In this document: piece by piece, positions 13,301 through 23,345 of the stretch
Layout of the letters: the number at the start of each line of letters is the position of its first letter
How positions within the stretch are numbered: position 1 is the first letter of the stretch
Assembly: GCA_019055375.1 (NCBI GenBank)
Contig: JAHQIW010007201.1
Location: 124,001-188,000 of the forward strand
DNA from: Parelaphostrongylus tenuis
Lineage: Eukaryota > Nematoda > Chromadorea > Rhabditida > Metastrongylidae
DNA length: 64,000 bases
Direction of reading: 5' to 3'
Notes under the pieces: model-generated
What the model was told of the DNA's origin: nothing
Databases searched by the model: none
Seen by the model: the letters and a program-made list of their open reading frames with translations, nothing else
Translations under genes and position numbers: made by a program

Positions 13301-16300
13301 TGATAACAATCGCTGTATTTGGCAATCTCGTCTTGCTTGCCGCAGATTTTTGCCACGACCGCTGCGTACGGTGTATTGGAGTAGGATGACGAACATACGT
13401 CGTAGATGTAGTACAATGAGTTCACCGCATCGCTCATATTGATTTTCGGTTCCTTAATAATGCTGAGTAACACGGATAGTATTGAGCTTCACATAAACAG
13501 TGGACAATTGTTGAGCTGCTCATTGGAGTAATCCATCATTAAAGACGGCATGTGCACCGATTTTAGTACATGAGTGTCTCTTATTTCGTCACGTATGTAC
13601 AAATTTCGGTACATATCCCATTTTATTAGCTTATATATCTCCCCTTAAAAATCCGCTCCTTCTAGGCCTAAGCTTTGTTTTGAAAAAAAAAAGCTTCGCA
13701 GAGGAAAATCGCGTCAATAAAATCATTCCACCCCCGCTTTTCTAGCTACTTTACTAACTTGTTACTGATTTCAGTGCACAGGAAAGGCACTGTCAAAGGA
13801 TATGATGCTTCACTCTGCACCGATGCTAACGGTCGTGAAAGAGTTAATATTGCTCAATCAGTGAGTATTGATTATATTTGCACTAATCGATATGTTCTAA
13901 TCATGTAGGTAATTATTTTTTTGTCTACGTAACAATATATTGACATTTTGTGCGCATTCCAAAACACAGCACTTCTTTTATTCTATGCATTTACGCGCAG
14001 CGTTCATTCACTGACTTCTTCGGCTGTTTATCGAGGATTCACTCCTCCTTCAATTTCGTTACTATCAGAATCTCAGGGTTGACTTCTTGGGTCCCTTTCA
14101 CGGCCTCATCACAGATAATTGGCTGCATTTCTATGCTGCATTGAAGGCTGCTTTTTCCAGAAGAGCTTTCTATCAATGTGCGGACCTCGAGATGGAGGAA
14201 TTGAGTGGCCCGGTGGGAAATAAACCTTGTTGTTTCGTTTCGAATTTACGTGTGGTATTACGCGACATGCCTTACCATTAAATTTGCAATACCACCCATA
14301 TCATAACAGGGATTCATTTAAAAATACTGCAAAGTAAATTAATGGTATGAGACCAAAGGGATCGTTGGAAATACATTTGATAGAACAACATGTATCATTT
14401 AAATCCTACCCGTCCTTCGCTTTCTGTGGACACAGGTATAGTGCTGACTTCAACTGCCGGAATCTCGGCAGTAATCTGTACCACCGGGCCAATAGTCCTG
14501 GTTGTCACCGAAATAGCTACAGGGCTCGCTCTGTTGGTTACGGTAGGATCAATGGTTGTTGCACGGTCTTCCTCTACAGCTTTTCTTTCGAATGTGTTCA
14601 TCTGTTCATTAAATTGAATAATAATTTCAAGTCTCTTCTTTGCACTTTTCTGCAAATGCTTCAAAAATTAAGCATTGTTTAGTACAAAAAGACTTCAAAA
14701 TTTTCTTTGTGATGATAAGAAACAGTGGCTACAGTTTTTTTTTTGGATGCCAAAAGAATGTATATATGTGATAATGACTTGAATGAAATATATCTTGAAG
14801 CTCATATGGAGCAAGAAATAACTGTGGAAGTACATAACTTAATAAGATGCCGTCAATGAAAACTCACATCAATGGTGGTTGGAATTTCACCGGTCATACG
14901 ACATCTCAATGAAGAAACGATTTGCTGTGATTCTTCAATGATCGGTTGCAGCATTTCGAGTGCCGGTTCTGAGCAGCCAGTATTGAATCTATAAAAAAAA
15001 TATTATATCAATCGGCGACTGAGCACTTCACACCGCTAATTTCTTTGAAGAACCAAGTAGCGCAATGTTAATGATGATTTGGAACATGATCACGGTGCGG
15101 GTTCGAATACAGAATAGCAGTCACCACATCTTCTATGCCTCTAATCGGAAATTTTGCATCAGACTTGTTTTGAAACTAGTTTATTCCTCGATCATTTGGA
15201 AATTCCTAAAACGGCTATCTTTAGACTTGCGGGAAAATTAGTTCGATCAGCATTTAATGAAAATCAAAACGGAGACAAAATCTTCAGGTCGCGGCCAGAT
15301 CATCACACAAAAAGTTTGAGGATGTTCGTGGATGATGGCGAAAGAAAGTGAATCAAATGCGTAGCCCACTGAACTCAACCAGACGCTTTTAGGTTTTTCA
15401 GTGATTGGTGTACGGTAGCGAACCTCTCTGGAAGTCTCTGCTTCTTTGTACTTTTTGCCTTGTCAGAGAAACATGCTACCTATTATGGATTTCCCAATAA
15501 CACCGTAACTAATTTTTTACATAGGAGATCAATGAACCCGAGAGGAGCGTATGGCAATGAGGTGCTAAACCTCTCTAGAATTTCGAAATCACGGTTTCAC
15601 CTACTTTTGAGTACAGTGGACATCCTGAATGACAGATGTGACAAGACGACAAAAAGGTGACGCCTGTGGGTCAAATCTGTAATATAAATATGATGTGGGT
15701 AGCCTAGATTATTCAGAATTAATCTCTTCACAAATGAAACATCTTTGGAAGATCTCATTTTCATAAAAAGGTGAATTTTCCTCTACAATTCATTGCGACG
15801 TGTAGAACGTACAAATCTCCTCTCAATCACTAGAGAATTTAATTTTGATTCAAGTTGTTCCAAGTCAGTCATTGTGGATACATTGAATAGAAGACAAGTC
15901 ATGAAATGAGTTTTGAAGAAGCGAAAAAAAACTCGGAAATTAACATGGGCTCTGCAATGTCCAGGGTATCAATGGTTTCTATGCGTTTCGATCGGGTCAC
16001 TTACCTGACCTGACATTTTTGATCGCGTTTTTTGCCGAAACATTGGTGATGTTCTCGAACAGCCGGAAGCAATAACTGACAAGCGTACACTTCAACCTTG
16101 AAATAATCTCTCTATTCGAATGTTTTAGAGACTTTTTCTGAAATAGTATAATCTAATAACATATTTTGAGCCTTTCATGAGGTCTGATATGGCTCTTCGA
16201 GTGCTGGAGGTATGTTTCGGTTTTCTTGTCACGCCTCATCAGTAGCAGATACCTCCCGGTTCAAACGAGCCCCAACATATAAAGCTATCGGCGCCGGAAA

Positions 16301-19300
16301 TATTACACTGCACGCAAGGTGAAGAGAATGTTCTAAGCGAGGGTTCAAAAACAGTCGAATAGAAAAGTATTGCTATATTTGTTTTATCACCCATCGAGCA
16401 GTCAACTGTTACTATAATGTCACGTGGCCTTTTCACTTGACGTGCAGTGTAATATGCTTATACGTAGGGGTTGGGTGAGCTGAAAGGCATGTGCTAGTGA
16501 TGAGGCTTGACTTAAAAGTCAGAACGTACGTCTACCATCTCGAAGTGCTATATCAGACCTCTCAAATCAATCATTATCGATTATGTCCACTTTTAAGGTG
16601 AAGGCGCAACTGCAACTGAATAGTATTGAAACTTTTACAGCACAAAGCAAACTAAGAAACAAAATTTTCGAAAACTCTATCACGTTTTTCATTCAGATTT
16701 TATTTTCCGATCGTGAAGTGTACAGCTTTTTCCGATGCCTCTCAAATTTCTCCAGCCCATTTTAGTGGATATGAGTGTACCCTCCTTGTAAAGCACATAG
16801 TAGTTTAACTGTGGATTGGCATACAAAAGCTCAGGAAGACAATGAGAGACAAGAGCATGGTATTCTTTCAAAAATTCTAAATACCGCCTCACAAAAAATC
16901 AACGAGGACAATATATTGTAAATCATAGCGTACAATATCATTCATATCCATCGATGACGACCAATCGATATCGATCAATATGGCCCACCTCTTTCCATGC
17001 ATGAACACCTTCGTCGTCAGTGCACGTCTTCGAGGCGCCTTGAGTGCAAATAGAGTACTCGTGCATTAGATCGCATCCCTTTTGTACTCTGGCCTGTCTG
17101 AAATGTTTTGTTTGAGAGAAATCAAGAAAATCACTATTAAGAGCAACGATGAGTGACATGCAAAACATTTGGCCCCAGGCGGGAGATGAAACCGCATTTC
17201 ACCCACACTGGGTGCGTGTCAAGAATACTGAAAGGTTCTTTTCCGTTTAGTGGCACGGATTCCTAAGTCTATAATCTATGCTGGACAAGAAGTTTTCATA
17301 AAGAGTGTTATTGGTCATTTGAAAGCTTAAACCTCAAGCTAGAGCCTACGTTGGCGGCTTTTCGAAAAAAACCCTTCTATAACGCTGCAAAATTCAAATA
17401 TAAAACTATATTTAACATAAGCCGCTCACTTCAACTACTACTCCGTTGGAAGCACTAAAAGCACATGAACGTGTAAAGAATCCTCTAGTATCGGAGTCAA
17501 ACTTCCAATCTAAAGTTTCTTGCAAAGCGGAGAAGTAATTCCTAATCAAATTCGCGGCAACTACCTCTTGCCGTCCCATCCGGGTGCCCGTGAATTGACT
17601 AAAGAAAGCTTACTCGCGCATATGAATCAATCTTGTTTTCCTTGCTCCGTTGCATGGTAGAGTGTTGGAATCGGTAATTAATACGCTATCGAATAGATTA
17701 CTATTAGGCTAAAGAAAGAGCTCCGTCCGGCGAATGATTTGCGCAAATTTTAGTGTAATTTCATTTTAAACTTAGAGCATTATAAAAGGGTTATTTCGAA
17801 AATCGGCTACGGCTCTAACATAACATTTGAGCTTTCCAATGATTACTAACACTCTTTGCGAAACCTTTTTGTCCAGCGTAAAGGATAGGTTTGAAAATCT
17901 AAGCTAATCAACGGAAAGGTACCTATCAACACATGGTATCAAACTTGCTCATACTATATTCCCCAGTATGCTTAAGCGCGGTTACAACCGTCTCACATGG
18001 GATTTTTGCTTGGAATTGTGTATTTTGTGATCATATTCCCATACTATCAAAACTATCAAAAAATTACTATTGTTTTGGAAAATATCAAATTATATCCCTA
18101 AAATAGTTCAATTCGATTGCGGCAAGAATCGTGACACTTTCTAAAAAAAAACAAAGTATTCGCTGTCATTGAATGAACACACATCGCCCCCGTTGTAGAG
18201 TTTTCTTAGAGTTCTTCTAATTGTCTCTGGTCAGTTATACACGATGCTTTTGGTGGTATCTCATGGCGATCGATCACTTTCTTTCTTTTTACATCTTTCG
18301 GTTTCATAATGAAAAACCTATTGCTGTCGTTCTAAAATTACTCGGAATTAAACGCTCGGGAACGAGGTTCGATTAATAATGGAAAGATTCTTGGCGCAAA
18401 GGAGTATTAATCAAATAAAAAAAACATGTCTATAAGAAAACGATCAAGAAACAGAGAACTAACATCTCTTTATCTGCTAGCAGACTTGATTTTCGAAATA
18501 AATAGCGTTCACATCATGAATGAACGATATCACTGGCTCAGCACATTGATCTATACGTTGTTGATGTTCAAACGAGCAATCTTCAACAGCATCGGTAGCT
18601 AAAGAACGTCCTGTCTCAAAATTTGCGCAAGAATCACGACCACGCAAACCATCAATGATATTTTTATTGTTAAAAGAAGTAAAGGAATACTTCTCAGATA
18701 TGCTTGAAAATGCAAAAAATGAGATTTCTCGTCCGTCTTCTCCGAGCTCCATTACATCTGCGATTATTATGAACTCCACAGAAATTTTTAAAGACAATTA
18801 TCAATGGTACCCAACCGCCATTTGAGATTTTCATGTTTCTACGTTGAAAATCATAAATTGAAATGTTGGATATTCATTAATATGTGGTGTTAAATATTTC
18901 AGATAATTTTGGTACTAAATCACACACACGCATAGTGCCCCAAATTCGACATCGATAATAAATGAGTCAGATTTCGCATATACCAAATGAAAGTTCGCCC
19001 TACATGGTTGTTCCAGAAACTTTTGTTACAAACGAAGCATTATGTCTTTACAAGTTACAACGATTACACTCATTCACTTGATTGGCGTTCTTTGCTTGAC
19101 TGCCGTTCTTTGCTTGATCGTTGCATATGGGAAGGAAATGTGACAACTTCATCAAACGGCTCCTCCTTTGTTCGATTTGTCGAGTCGACCATTTCATCAG
19201 AACTGAAATCGGCCAATAAAGCAGAAAAACAAGAAACGAATCTACAGAAGAAATGACTTTTGAAAAAAACATAAGTGGGACACGATCTCGGTGCTGAGTA

Positions 19301-20528
19301 AATTACGCCACTAGATGAGAAATGAGGTGCTCGAGTTTCGCGACTTGCACATCTTGACCGAGATTCGATCGTAAAGCGCCAAGAAACCTAAGCAATTACC
19401 ATATCCTGTCCTTTTTTGGATGATCCCATTAAGCAGCACCCACTATCAAATCATGAGAGCCAATTTTATGTCATTTCCGTGAATTTTTCGATGTCTCTGA
19501 TCCGGTCTGTTTTCCCTACTCATAGTTCTTTTGAGAACTAATAGGAATTCATCGTTGAGGTGGCACCAAATTCAATATATTTCATAATTATTGTTTGAGC
19601 CAATATGTCATGTGGTTTGGTAATCGGCTTTTGTATAGCCCGATACACATGTTCCAACCATACAGTTTCGTCAGTCGCGCAGAACCCGTCGTCTTTCAAT
19701 TTTTTTGGCCAATCCTCTCGGAAGCCCCTACTCTCCCTATAAAGCGGTAGCGAAGACGGATGATTTACATTCTAAGTCATGTGAAATTACATGTTGGCTC
19801 AAATAATAATTATCAGACATGTTGAAATCTGAGCGTGGTCTCAATGAAACACTCGAAATAAAGGTTTAATATTACAAAAATACCAGCCAAAGAGTAGTCG
19901 AGTGTATAACCGAAGTCCGATGATTCGGTAATAATTTCACTTGACTTAGAGTGTGAATCGTTCGTCTTCGCTACCTCTTTATAGGGAGAGTGGGGCTCCC
20001 GAGAGGATTGGCTAAAAAGACTGAAAGACGAAGGGTTTTGCCCGACTGACGAGACTGTAAGGTCGAAACACGTGTACCGGGTTGTAGAAGAGCCCATTAC
20101 CAGACCACATGACATATTGGCTCAAATAATAATTATGAGATATACTGAAACTTGAGCGTGGTTTTGATATAACACTCGAAATAAAAGCATAAACTATATG
20201 CAATATCCTACTACTTTTCTATAATGACTTAAGCATCTTTATCCTAAAAAAACTCAGATCAGAAAAAAGCTTTGATCTTGTGAATGGAGAACTTGAAAGC
20301 AATCAAGCGAAGTTTTCGCAAATGTTTCGAGTTCTGTTCCAAATATTTTCATAATCACTTCAACTCTCACTACCTGTTATCACAGTCAGCTTCACCATCA
20401 CCAACCCAATCTATTGGAATACATGTCCCGTCCGTACATGCGAATGTATTTGACGGACAAGTATTTGATTGTCCATTCGTCCCATCAACAATCAAACACA
20501 CCAACGACAATACGCTTAAGCAGCGCAT
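3866..20528 (-). CDS. Large secreted multi-module cysteine-rich protein (LDLa-like plus T20D4.11/DUF19-like repeats), reconstructed from exons
   Basis: Reconstructed exons, 5' to 3' on the minus strand: 20528-20374, 18757-18486, 17093-16989, 16096-16005, 14988-14868, 14649-14410, 13462-13267, 13196-13095, 12375-12226, 11219-11133, 10272-10232, 8360-8207, 7925-7794, 7571-7465, 7233-7092, 6941-6825, 6647-6549, 4906-4772, 4715-4616, 4386-4359, 4278-4099, 4014-3866. Phases agree at nearly all junctions. The product would have a signal peptide, an LDLa-like module and about five or six repeats sharing C-x6-12-C and C-x(D)A patterns, separated by Pro/Thr linkers. This fits a nematode-specific extracellular T20D4.11-like family, most of whose members have one or two domains. 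Unresolved: junction exon 1 to 2, junction 14410 to 13462, and the frame between 4616 and 4386. Function unknown; secretion is inferred from the signal peptide and cysteines. It could be two fused gene models. Confidence 0.6.
4616..4906 (-). CDS. Exons of fifth cysteine module with a GC-AG intron
   Basis: Exon 4906-4772 (45 codons) reads IRQCLRRISAEDTVKEC, PTQACLSANALLTCAIAPIQ, and is followed by donor GCAAGA. Exon 4715-4616 (acceptor CTTCAG) reads TECGEETSDWVIKY and IDSRCKLASQLP and ends at GTAAGT. The 56-nt intron is typical nematode size. A different minus-strand frame runs open across the intron, but the spliced frame alone shows the family cysteine spacing. Confidence 0.65.
6549..7233 (-). 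CDS. Exons of fourth cysteine module
   Basis: Exons 7233-7092, 6941-6825 and 6647-6549. The first continues the Pro/Val linker (VKTVPSVPQPHIPITC) and begins a module with CNAEQQKKC. The second reads ACRFEQCVRPLTSFQ and EDACEEFKKFQ up to donor GTAAGA. The third reads TCVTDITCHPLWAKGM and SYACGEGSEQYKK. Without the splice at GTAGAT (7091), the 7.1 kb frame stops within 12 nt. The acceptor of the second exon is taken as CAGAG at 6942-6946 so that phase is kept; CAG two bases earlier breaks the frame. Confidence 0.6.
7465..11219 (-). CDS. Exons of third cysteine module and Pro-rich linker
   Basis: Exons 11219-11133, 10272-10232, 8360-8207, 7925-7794 and 7571-7465 join in frame; the 41-nt exon ends 2 nt into a codon and the 8360 acceptor completes it. 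Blocks: ENGALACLVELLEINK, KRCSFASPLNT, APICSIDSRPLLSSHREC, ASNCQSNLAGLGNT, ALLCKSFYLIRNTFDCGE, QQQCDAKALTDL, EEGCPHEPPTN, then a Pro-rich tail (RPVKRPTLPPPT). Introns between these small exons reach about 1.9 kb. The GTACTT donor at 11132 is the weakest signal. Confidence 0.65.
9826..9930 (-). repeat. SINE-2-like fragment
   Basis: On the minus strand it shares CTTCCGCCTGATGC, then GAATGTTTTGCATACC, with the copies at 49775 and 17150. It is intronic in the large cysteine-rich gene. Confidence 0.45.
12026..12111. repeat. Short palindrome related to the 19.6-20.2 kb foldback
   Basis: Arms of about 38 nt (ATTTCAATATGCCTGATTAT versus its near-perfect complement ending at 12111) flank a spacer of under 10 nt. 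GTGAGCCATGCAT and ATGCATGGCTCA form the inner part. The CAATATGYCTGAT...GAGCCA order also occurs in the 19.6-20.2 kb inverted repeat. Confidence 0.6.
12226..13462 (-). CDS. Exons of second cysteine module and linker
   Basis: Exons 13462-13267 (donor GTGAGT), 13196-13095 (acceptor CTGCAG, donor GTAAGT) and 12375-12226 (acceptor TTTTCAG, donor GTGTGA) keep one frame. Visible blocks are NSLYYIYDVCSSSYSN, KICGKQDEIAKYSDCYQ, KTECEALEAFNANLDCA, NDVCEVDAQNF and ERKCLESREN, then linker NTTPAPRANAD. The TEC...LDC...DVCEVDA spacing aligns with LLC...FDC...QQCDAKA in the next module, showing these are internal repeats. Exon 13462 needs a 2-nt phase that the 14410 donor does not supply. Confidence 0.65.
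12701..12998 (-). mobile_element. tRNA-derived SINE (family 1), full copy
   Basis: On the minus strand the element starts with a pol III head: A-box-like TGGCGCTGTGGTTAGAGG, then B-box-like GGTTCGATCTC. A body of about 200 nt follows, ending in a TTTATCC tandem tail. It lies in an intron of the cysteine-rich gene, between the 13095 and 12375 exons. Similar copies occur at 27.8, 50.6, 60.5 and 62.1 kb. Confidence 0.8.
13782..13860 (+). other. Possible plus-strand exon inside the minus-strand gene
   Basis: Near-ideal plus-strand splice sites (TTACTGATTTCAG and GTGAGTATT) bound 79 nt. One frame reads GTVKGYDASLCTDANGRE, but two frames are open, so coding is unproven. On the minus strand the same stretch also gives an open reading (SEASYPLTVPFLC) that could be a missing exon of the cysteine-rich gene. 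Confidence 0.3.
14410..18757 (-). CDS. Exons of first cysteine module plus Thr-rich linker
   Basis: Exons 18757-18486, 17093-16989, 16096-16005, 14988-14868 and 14649-14410. They read through DCSFEHQQRIDQCAEPVISF, KGCDLMHEYSIC, KTCTDDEGVHAWKE, VEVYACQLLLPAVREHHQC and GCSEPALEMLQPI, then a basic and Thr/Val/Pro-rich linker (VTNRASPVAISVTTRTIGP). The 16096-16005 exon has 30 codons plus 2 nt and the next acceptor restores the frame exactly. The donor of the 18.5 kb exon is weak (GTCTGC), and its 5' boundary (CGCAG at 18758) does not match the phase of exon 1, so a small exon may be missing. Confidence 0.6.
16166..16566. mobile_element. Non-autonomous inverted-repeat element
   Basis: Starts TTTGAGCCTTTCATGAGGTC and ends with the imperfect complement (CAGACCTCTCAAA). 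Arms of about 100 nt carry GTATGTTTCGG / GTACGTTCTGA and CACGCCTCATCA / CAAGCCTCATCA. About 400 bp, no coding capacity. Arm-only relatives occur at 1221-1320 and 50938-51000. Confidence 0.65.
17150..17233 (-). repeat. SINE-2-like fragment
   Basis: The minus strand reads GTGAAATGCGGTTTCATCTC, with a B-box-like GGTTTCATCTC, then CCCGCCTG and AAATGTTTTGCATG. This matches the 49775 and 9826 copies. It abuts the long-TIR element starting at 17234. Confidence 0.45.
17234..17923. mobile_element. Long-TIR non-autonomous DNA element (family K)
   Basis: Inverted ends of about 120 nt: GGTTCTTTTCCGTTTA ... GCTGGACAAGAAGTTTTCAT at the left and the complement, through ACTCTTTGCGAAACC and TTTTTGTCCAGCG, to AACGGAAAGGTACC at the right. 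It contains no transposase. Other members are at 33.7, 40.1, 57.2, 59.7 and 62.5 kb. Confidence 0.7.
19576..20154. mobile_element. Large foldback element with 215-nt arms
   Basis: Left arm 19576-19789 and right arm 19932-20154 are imperfect reverse complements over more than 200 nt (for example AGCCAATATGTCATGTGG / CCACATGACATATTGGCT and CTCTCCCTATAAAG / CTTTATAGGGAGAG). A block starting GGCTCAAATAATAATTAT and ending ACACTCGAAATAAA occurs both in the spacer and just beyond the right arm. It lies in the first intron of the cysteine-rich gene. Confidence 0.7.
20374..20528 (-). CDS. First exon: signal peptide and LDLa-like module
   Basis: ATG at 20528 opens MRCLSVLSLVCLIVDGTNGQ, a hydrophobic signal peptide. 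The next residues follow the LDL-receptor class A pattern: TCPSNTFACTDGTCIPIDW, then GDGEADCDN. The exon ends at donor GTAGTG after 51 codons plus 2 nt. In canonical LDLa the Trp is followed one residue later by the fourth cysteine; here that position is glycine (WVGDG instead of WVCDG). The acidic Ca-binding end (xDGSDE) would lie in the next exon, which is not securely linked. Confidence 0.7.
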
Positions 20529-22582
20529 CGTCTGAAAATGTTCAAAATGCGCAACAATGACAGCTTCAGTAAACCAGATTTTTCAGTAGTTCGAACAAAA
20601 AAGCGACAGACTAGTTGAGACAGAGAACAAGGGCTCAGCGTTGATTTCCTTATGAAGTAGGATGGACATTATGTATGATCACTGGATAAACACAATTGTA
20701 GAACAATTAGTAAAGTGTTGTTCCACTGCGATATTAACACTAGACTGACTTTTTGAAAAAAAAGAGTTTCGAAAAAAGCGCTATAGTAACAAGAAGAAAA
20801 TTACGTTTTATCTCCGAAGAGTATGCTGCGCTACGGTTATGCTCTTAATTGCTTGACCTTTTCTCTAGATAGAGATTTTCCGCTAAAATTTGATCAACAT
20901 TCCGATGGCTTGGAAAACTTTGATCATAATAGTGGACTAGTTCTCTAAAAGAGCTTTTTATTGCGCTGTAGCAACGACGAAAGAAATGTTCTACCTTGGC
21001 GTTCATCATCTGCGAGCATGACGTGTGTGCTTAGCTTTCTAACAGATTTTTAACAACAATTTGATAATTATTTGATAGAAAACTTTCTGCGATTTCGGAT
21101 ATTAGTTTGGATTTTATTAGGATCTCCATGGAGTGCTGTAAGAGTGGAAAAAAATTACGTTTTACACTCGAACTAGTTAGCTGATTGTTTGAAATTTATA
21201 GTAGGTCTATTTGGTGATATAAAATGAAAACAAAAAGCCGGCTATCTATAGGGACTTCAAAATTTTTCACATTGCGCCGTATAAGGGCGGCAGTTGAGAT
21301 CTCTGGTGCAGCACCATCCAAGAGAGCGCAATTTCTGATATTTATCTGGAAACTTTCATATTTTGAAAGAAATTCTTAGATCCTTTTGGTATTCTGATAA
21401 TATGCTCATTTGCTTTCGATGCATATATATCACTTATGTGAAAAGAAAACTGCAGAGATAAAACGTAATGTTTTTTTGCTCTTAGATCAACCCCATAAGA
21501 TCTCCTCAAAACACAAGCTCAGTTTTGAATAATCAAAATAAATTCTATCGAACGGTTGCTAAATAAAGTGCCATCCAAAGACCCTAGCCAAACGATCAAA
21601 GCGAACCGAATGTGAAACATAATTTTATTTACGCTGCTTTAGCGCATCAAGAAGATTTTTGTGGAAGCTATGTAAAGGCTGAAATCGCCAAGATTCAAGT
21701 TATCTAATGATTACTAAAAGTTAAGGGGAAATGCTCTTTACAGCGAAGAAGACCTGGTCGCGAAAGGGTTAGCGTGCAGCATTTATGCAATCATAAGAAC
21801 ACTGTCTCCAGACGGAGGGACAACAGCGTAGAGAACGAAAATCGTCCTTCACTAACTTGTCTCGTTTTGATAAAAAACGTAGAAATTGCTTAGATCAAAA
21901 CAGATGAGTAGCCGTTATGGGATAGGAATTGAGAATTTGCTATTTCAGTTTTCAGTTGTAGAAATACTTTGAACATTCGTTGAGATTTATTTGATACTGA
22001 TTTTACTAGAAACGCGATGAAAAAACAAATCTGTCATAATTACGTTTTTTTCAAAGTATAGTTTTTTTAACGCTAAAAAAGATGCTTTAGAAAGGGAGTT
22101 GTAGGGGTGTGGGATGAAGAAGGGAGCAGTACCAACCTTCAAAATAAGAGGTGATGAGAAAAGCGATTAAAGAAAATTGGTACTTTGCCAGTTTTATGTA
22201 GGAGTACCGCTTACATGACACAAGGCTAATTTTTCCCTATCAAGCTTAATTTGAAAATTGTTATTAGGAAGTCAATTCGAATTTTGTCATCGAAGTATAA
22301 TTTTCAATAAGTGAATCTTGACAGCGATTGTCAAGGATTTCCAAAAACCTATTGTCATAGTTTAAAATTCACATAGTGCTAAACATCGGTCTTAAAGAGG
22401 TTCTCACCACCGTCACACCATTAAGCTATCACGATTCATGATAATTTTAAAACAAGTGTATACAAGCCACATATGACGTTTAAGTGTTCCTAACAGTATA
22501 ATCAAGGTTGCGATTAAAAGCATTTCATCCCTTGTAGAAATACAAACTATCAACTACATTAGAACATTATAAGATTACGAAC
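20529..22582. other. No gene; dispersed repeats
   Basis: Upstream of the cysteine-rich gene start. AAAATTACGTTTTA occurs at about 20803 and 21153, inverted near 21460, and a related motif recurs at 53.05 kb, suggesting old dispersed elements. No exon or promoter motif was convincing. Confidence 0.4.
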
Positions 22583-22790
22583 TGTCGTGGGCGAATGGTT
22601 GTGATGCTCGTCACAGCTGGCATGGAGCCGAGCTTCACCCTCAACCCTCTCCGGCAATCAACAATAACGCCCTATGGAACGCCACATTCGGACTGTCCTC
22701 GAAATTGCAAGGAGTTTTGTTCAACCAGTGTTCTACGACGTTCAAAAAGAAGACGAAAAACAAAATACATGCTAGTATTGAAATTCGCAG
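22583..22790 (+). mobile_element. tRNA-derived SINE-like repeat (family 3)
   Basis: GGGCGAATGGTTGTGATGC near the start corresponds to GTGGTCGAGTGGTTGTGATG in the copy at 51391-51543. Both end with AAAAGAAGACGAAAAAC and a GCTAGTATTGAAATTCG-like tail. The head fits a tRNA A box (TGGTCGAGTGG) better than a B box. Confidence 0.6.
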
Positions 22791-23221
22791 AGTGAAAAAA
22801 TACGCTATGAAGACGAATCAATAAAGTGTTCAAAATATAAGATTAGAAACATAGGTGCTCCTGTAAAGTACAGTATTATGGAACGAATAACAGAAAAAAA
22901 AACTGATTGCCATTACTTAGAATCTCTAGAGATTTGTCAGCGCTGCAAATCTGGGCGAAAATCATAAAAACAGTTGAACATGAGATTCTACTACATTCCT
23001 TTTTGAAAAGATGATTGTTTAACATGATTTTTATTTCCATAGAGCTGATACGATGATACGACATCAAATTTCAAAAGCTTGGTAGTTGATGAAAAACGAA
23101 GGTTGGAAAATAACAACAAAAAGCAAACGATATTCAGTACTGTATGAATCGCAGCGATGTATGGATATTATGGAGTTACACTTAGGTGCAGAACTAAGAA
23201 TATTATAGAAAATAATTTTAC

Positions 23222-23345
23222 TTGACCGCCTATTGCGGTGTTATGATGTTTCATCAAACCCAGTGATGGAGAATGGTGTGCAAAAAGATTAGCGTCAGCC
23301 GGGATGACGCAAACCTTTTTGCACACCACTCTACATCATTGGGCT
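23222..23345. mobile_element. Palindromic SINE pair lacking its tRNA heads
   Basis: The left arm matches the complement of 61108-61183 (TTGACCGCC, TTGCGGTGTTATGATGTTT, GTGTGCAAAAA). The centre is GCGTCAGCCGGGATGACGC, where the full locus at 60.9-61.2 kb has two tRNA-like heads. The right arm runs CCTTTTTGCACACCACTC to CATCATTGGG. Confidence 0.7.

Noticed and set aside
14087..14281. VDFLGPFHGLITDN, resembling a retrotransposon integrase start
   Set aside because: No D,D,E catalytic spacing or neighbouring polyprotein domains follow; short chance similarity is likely.
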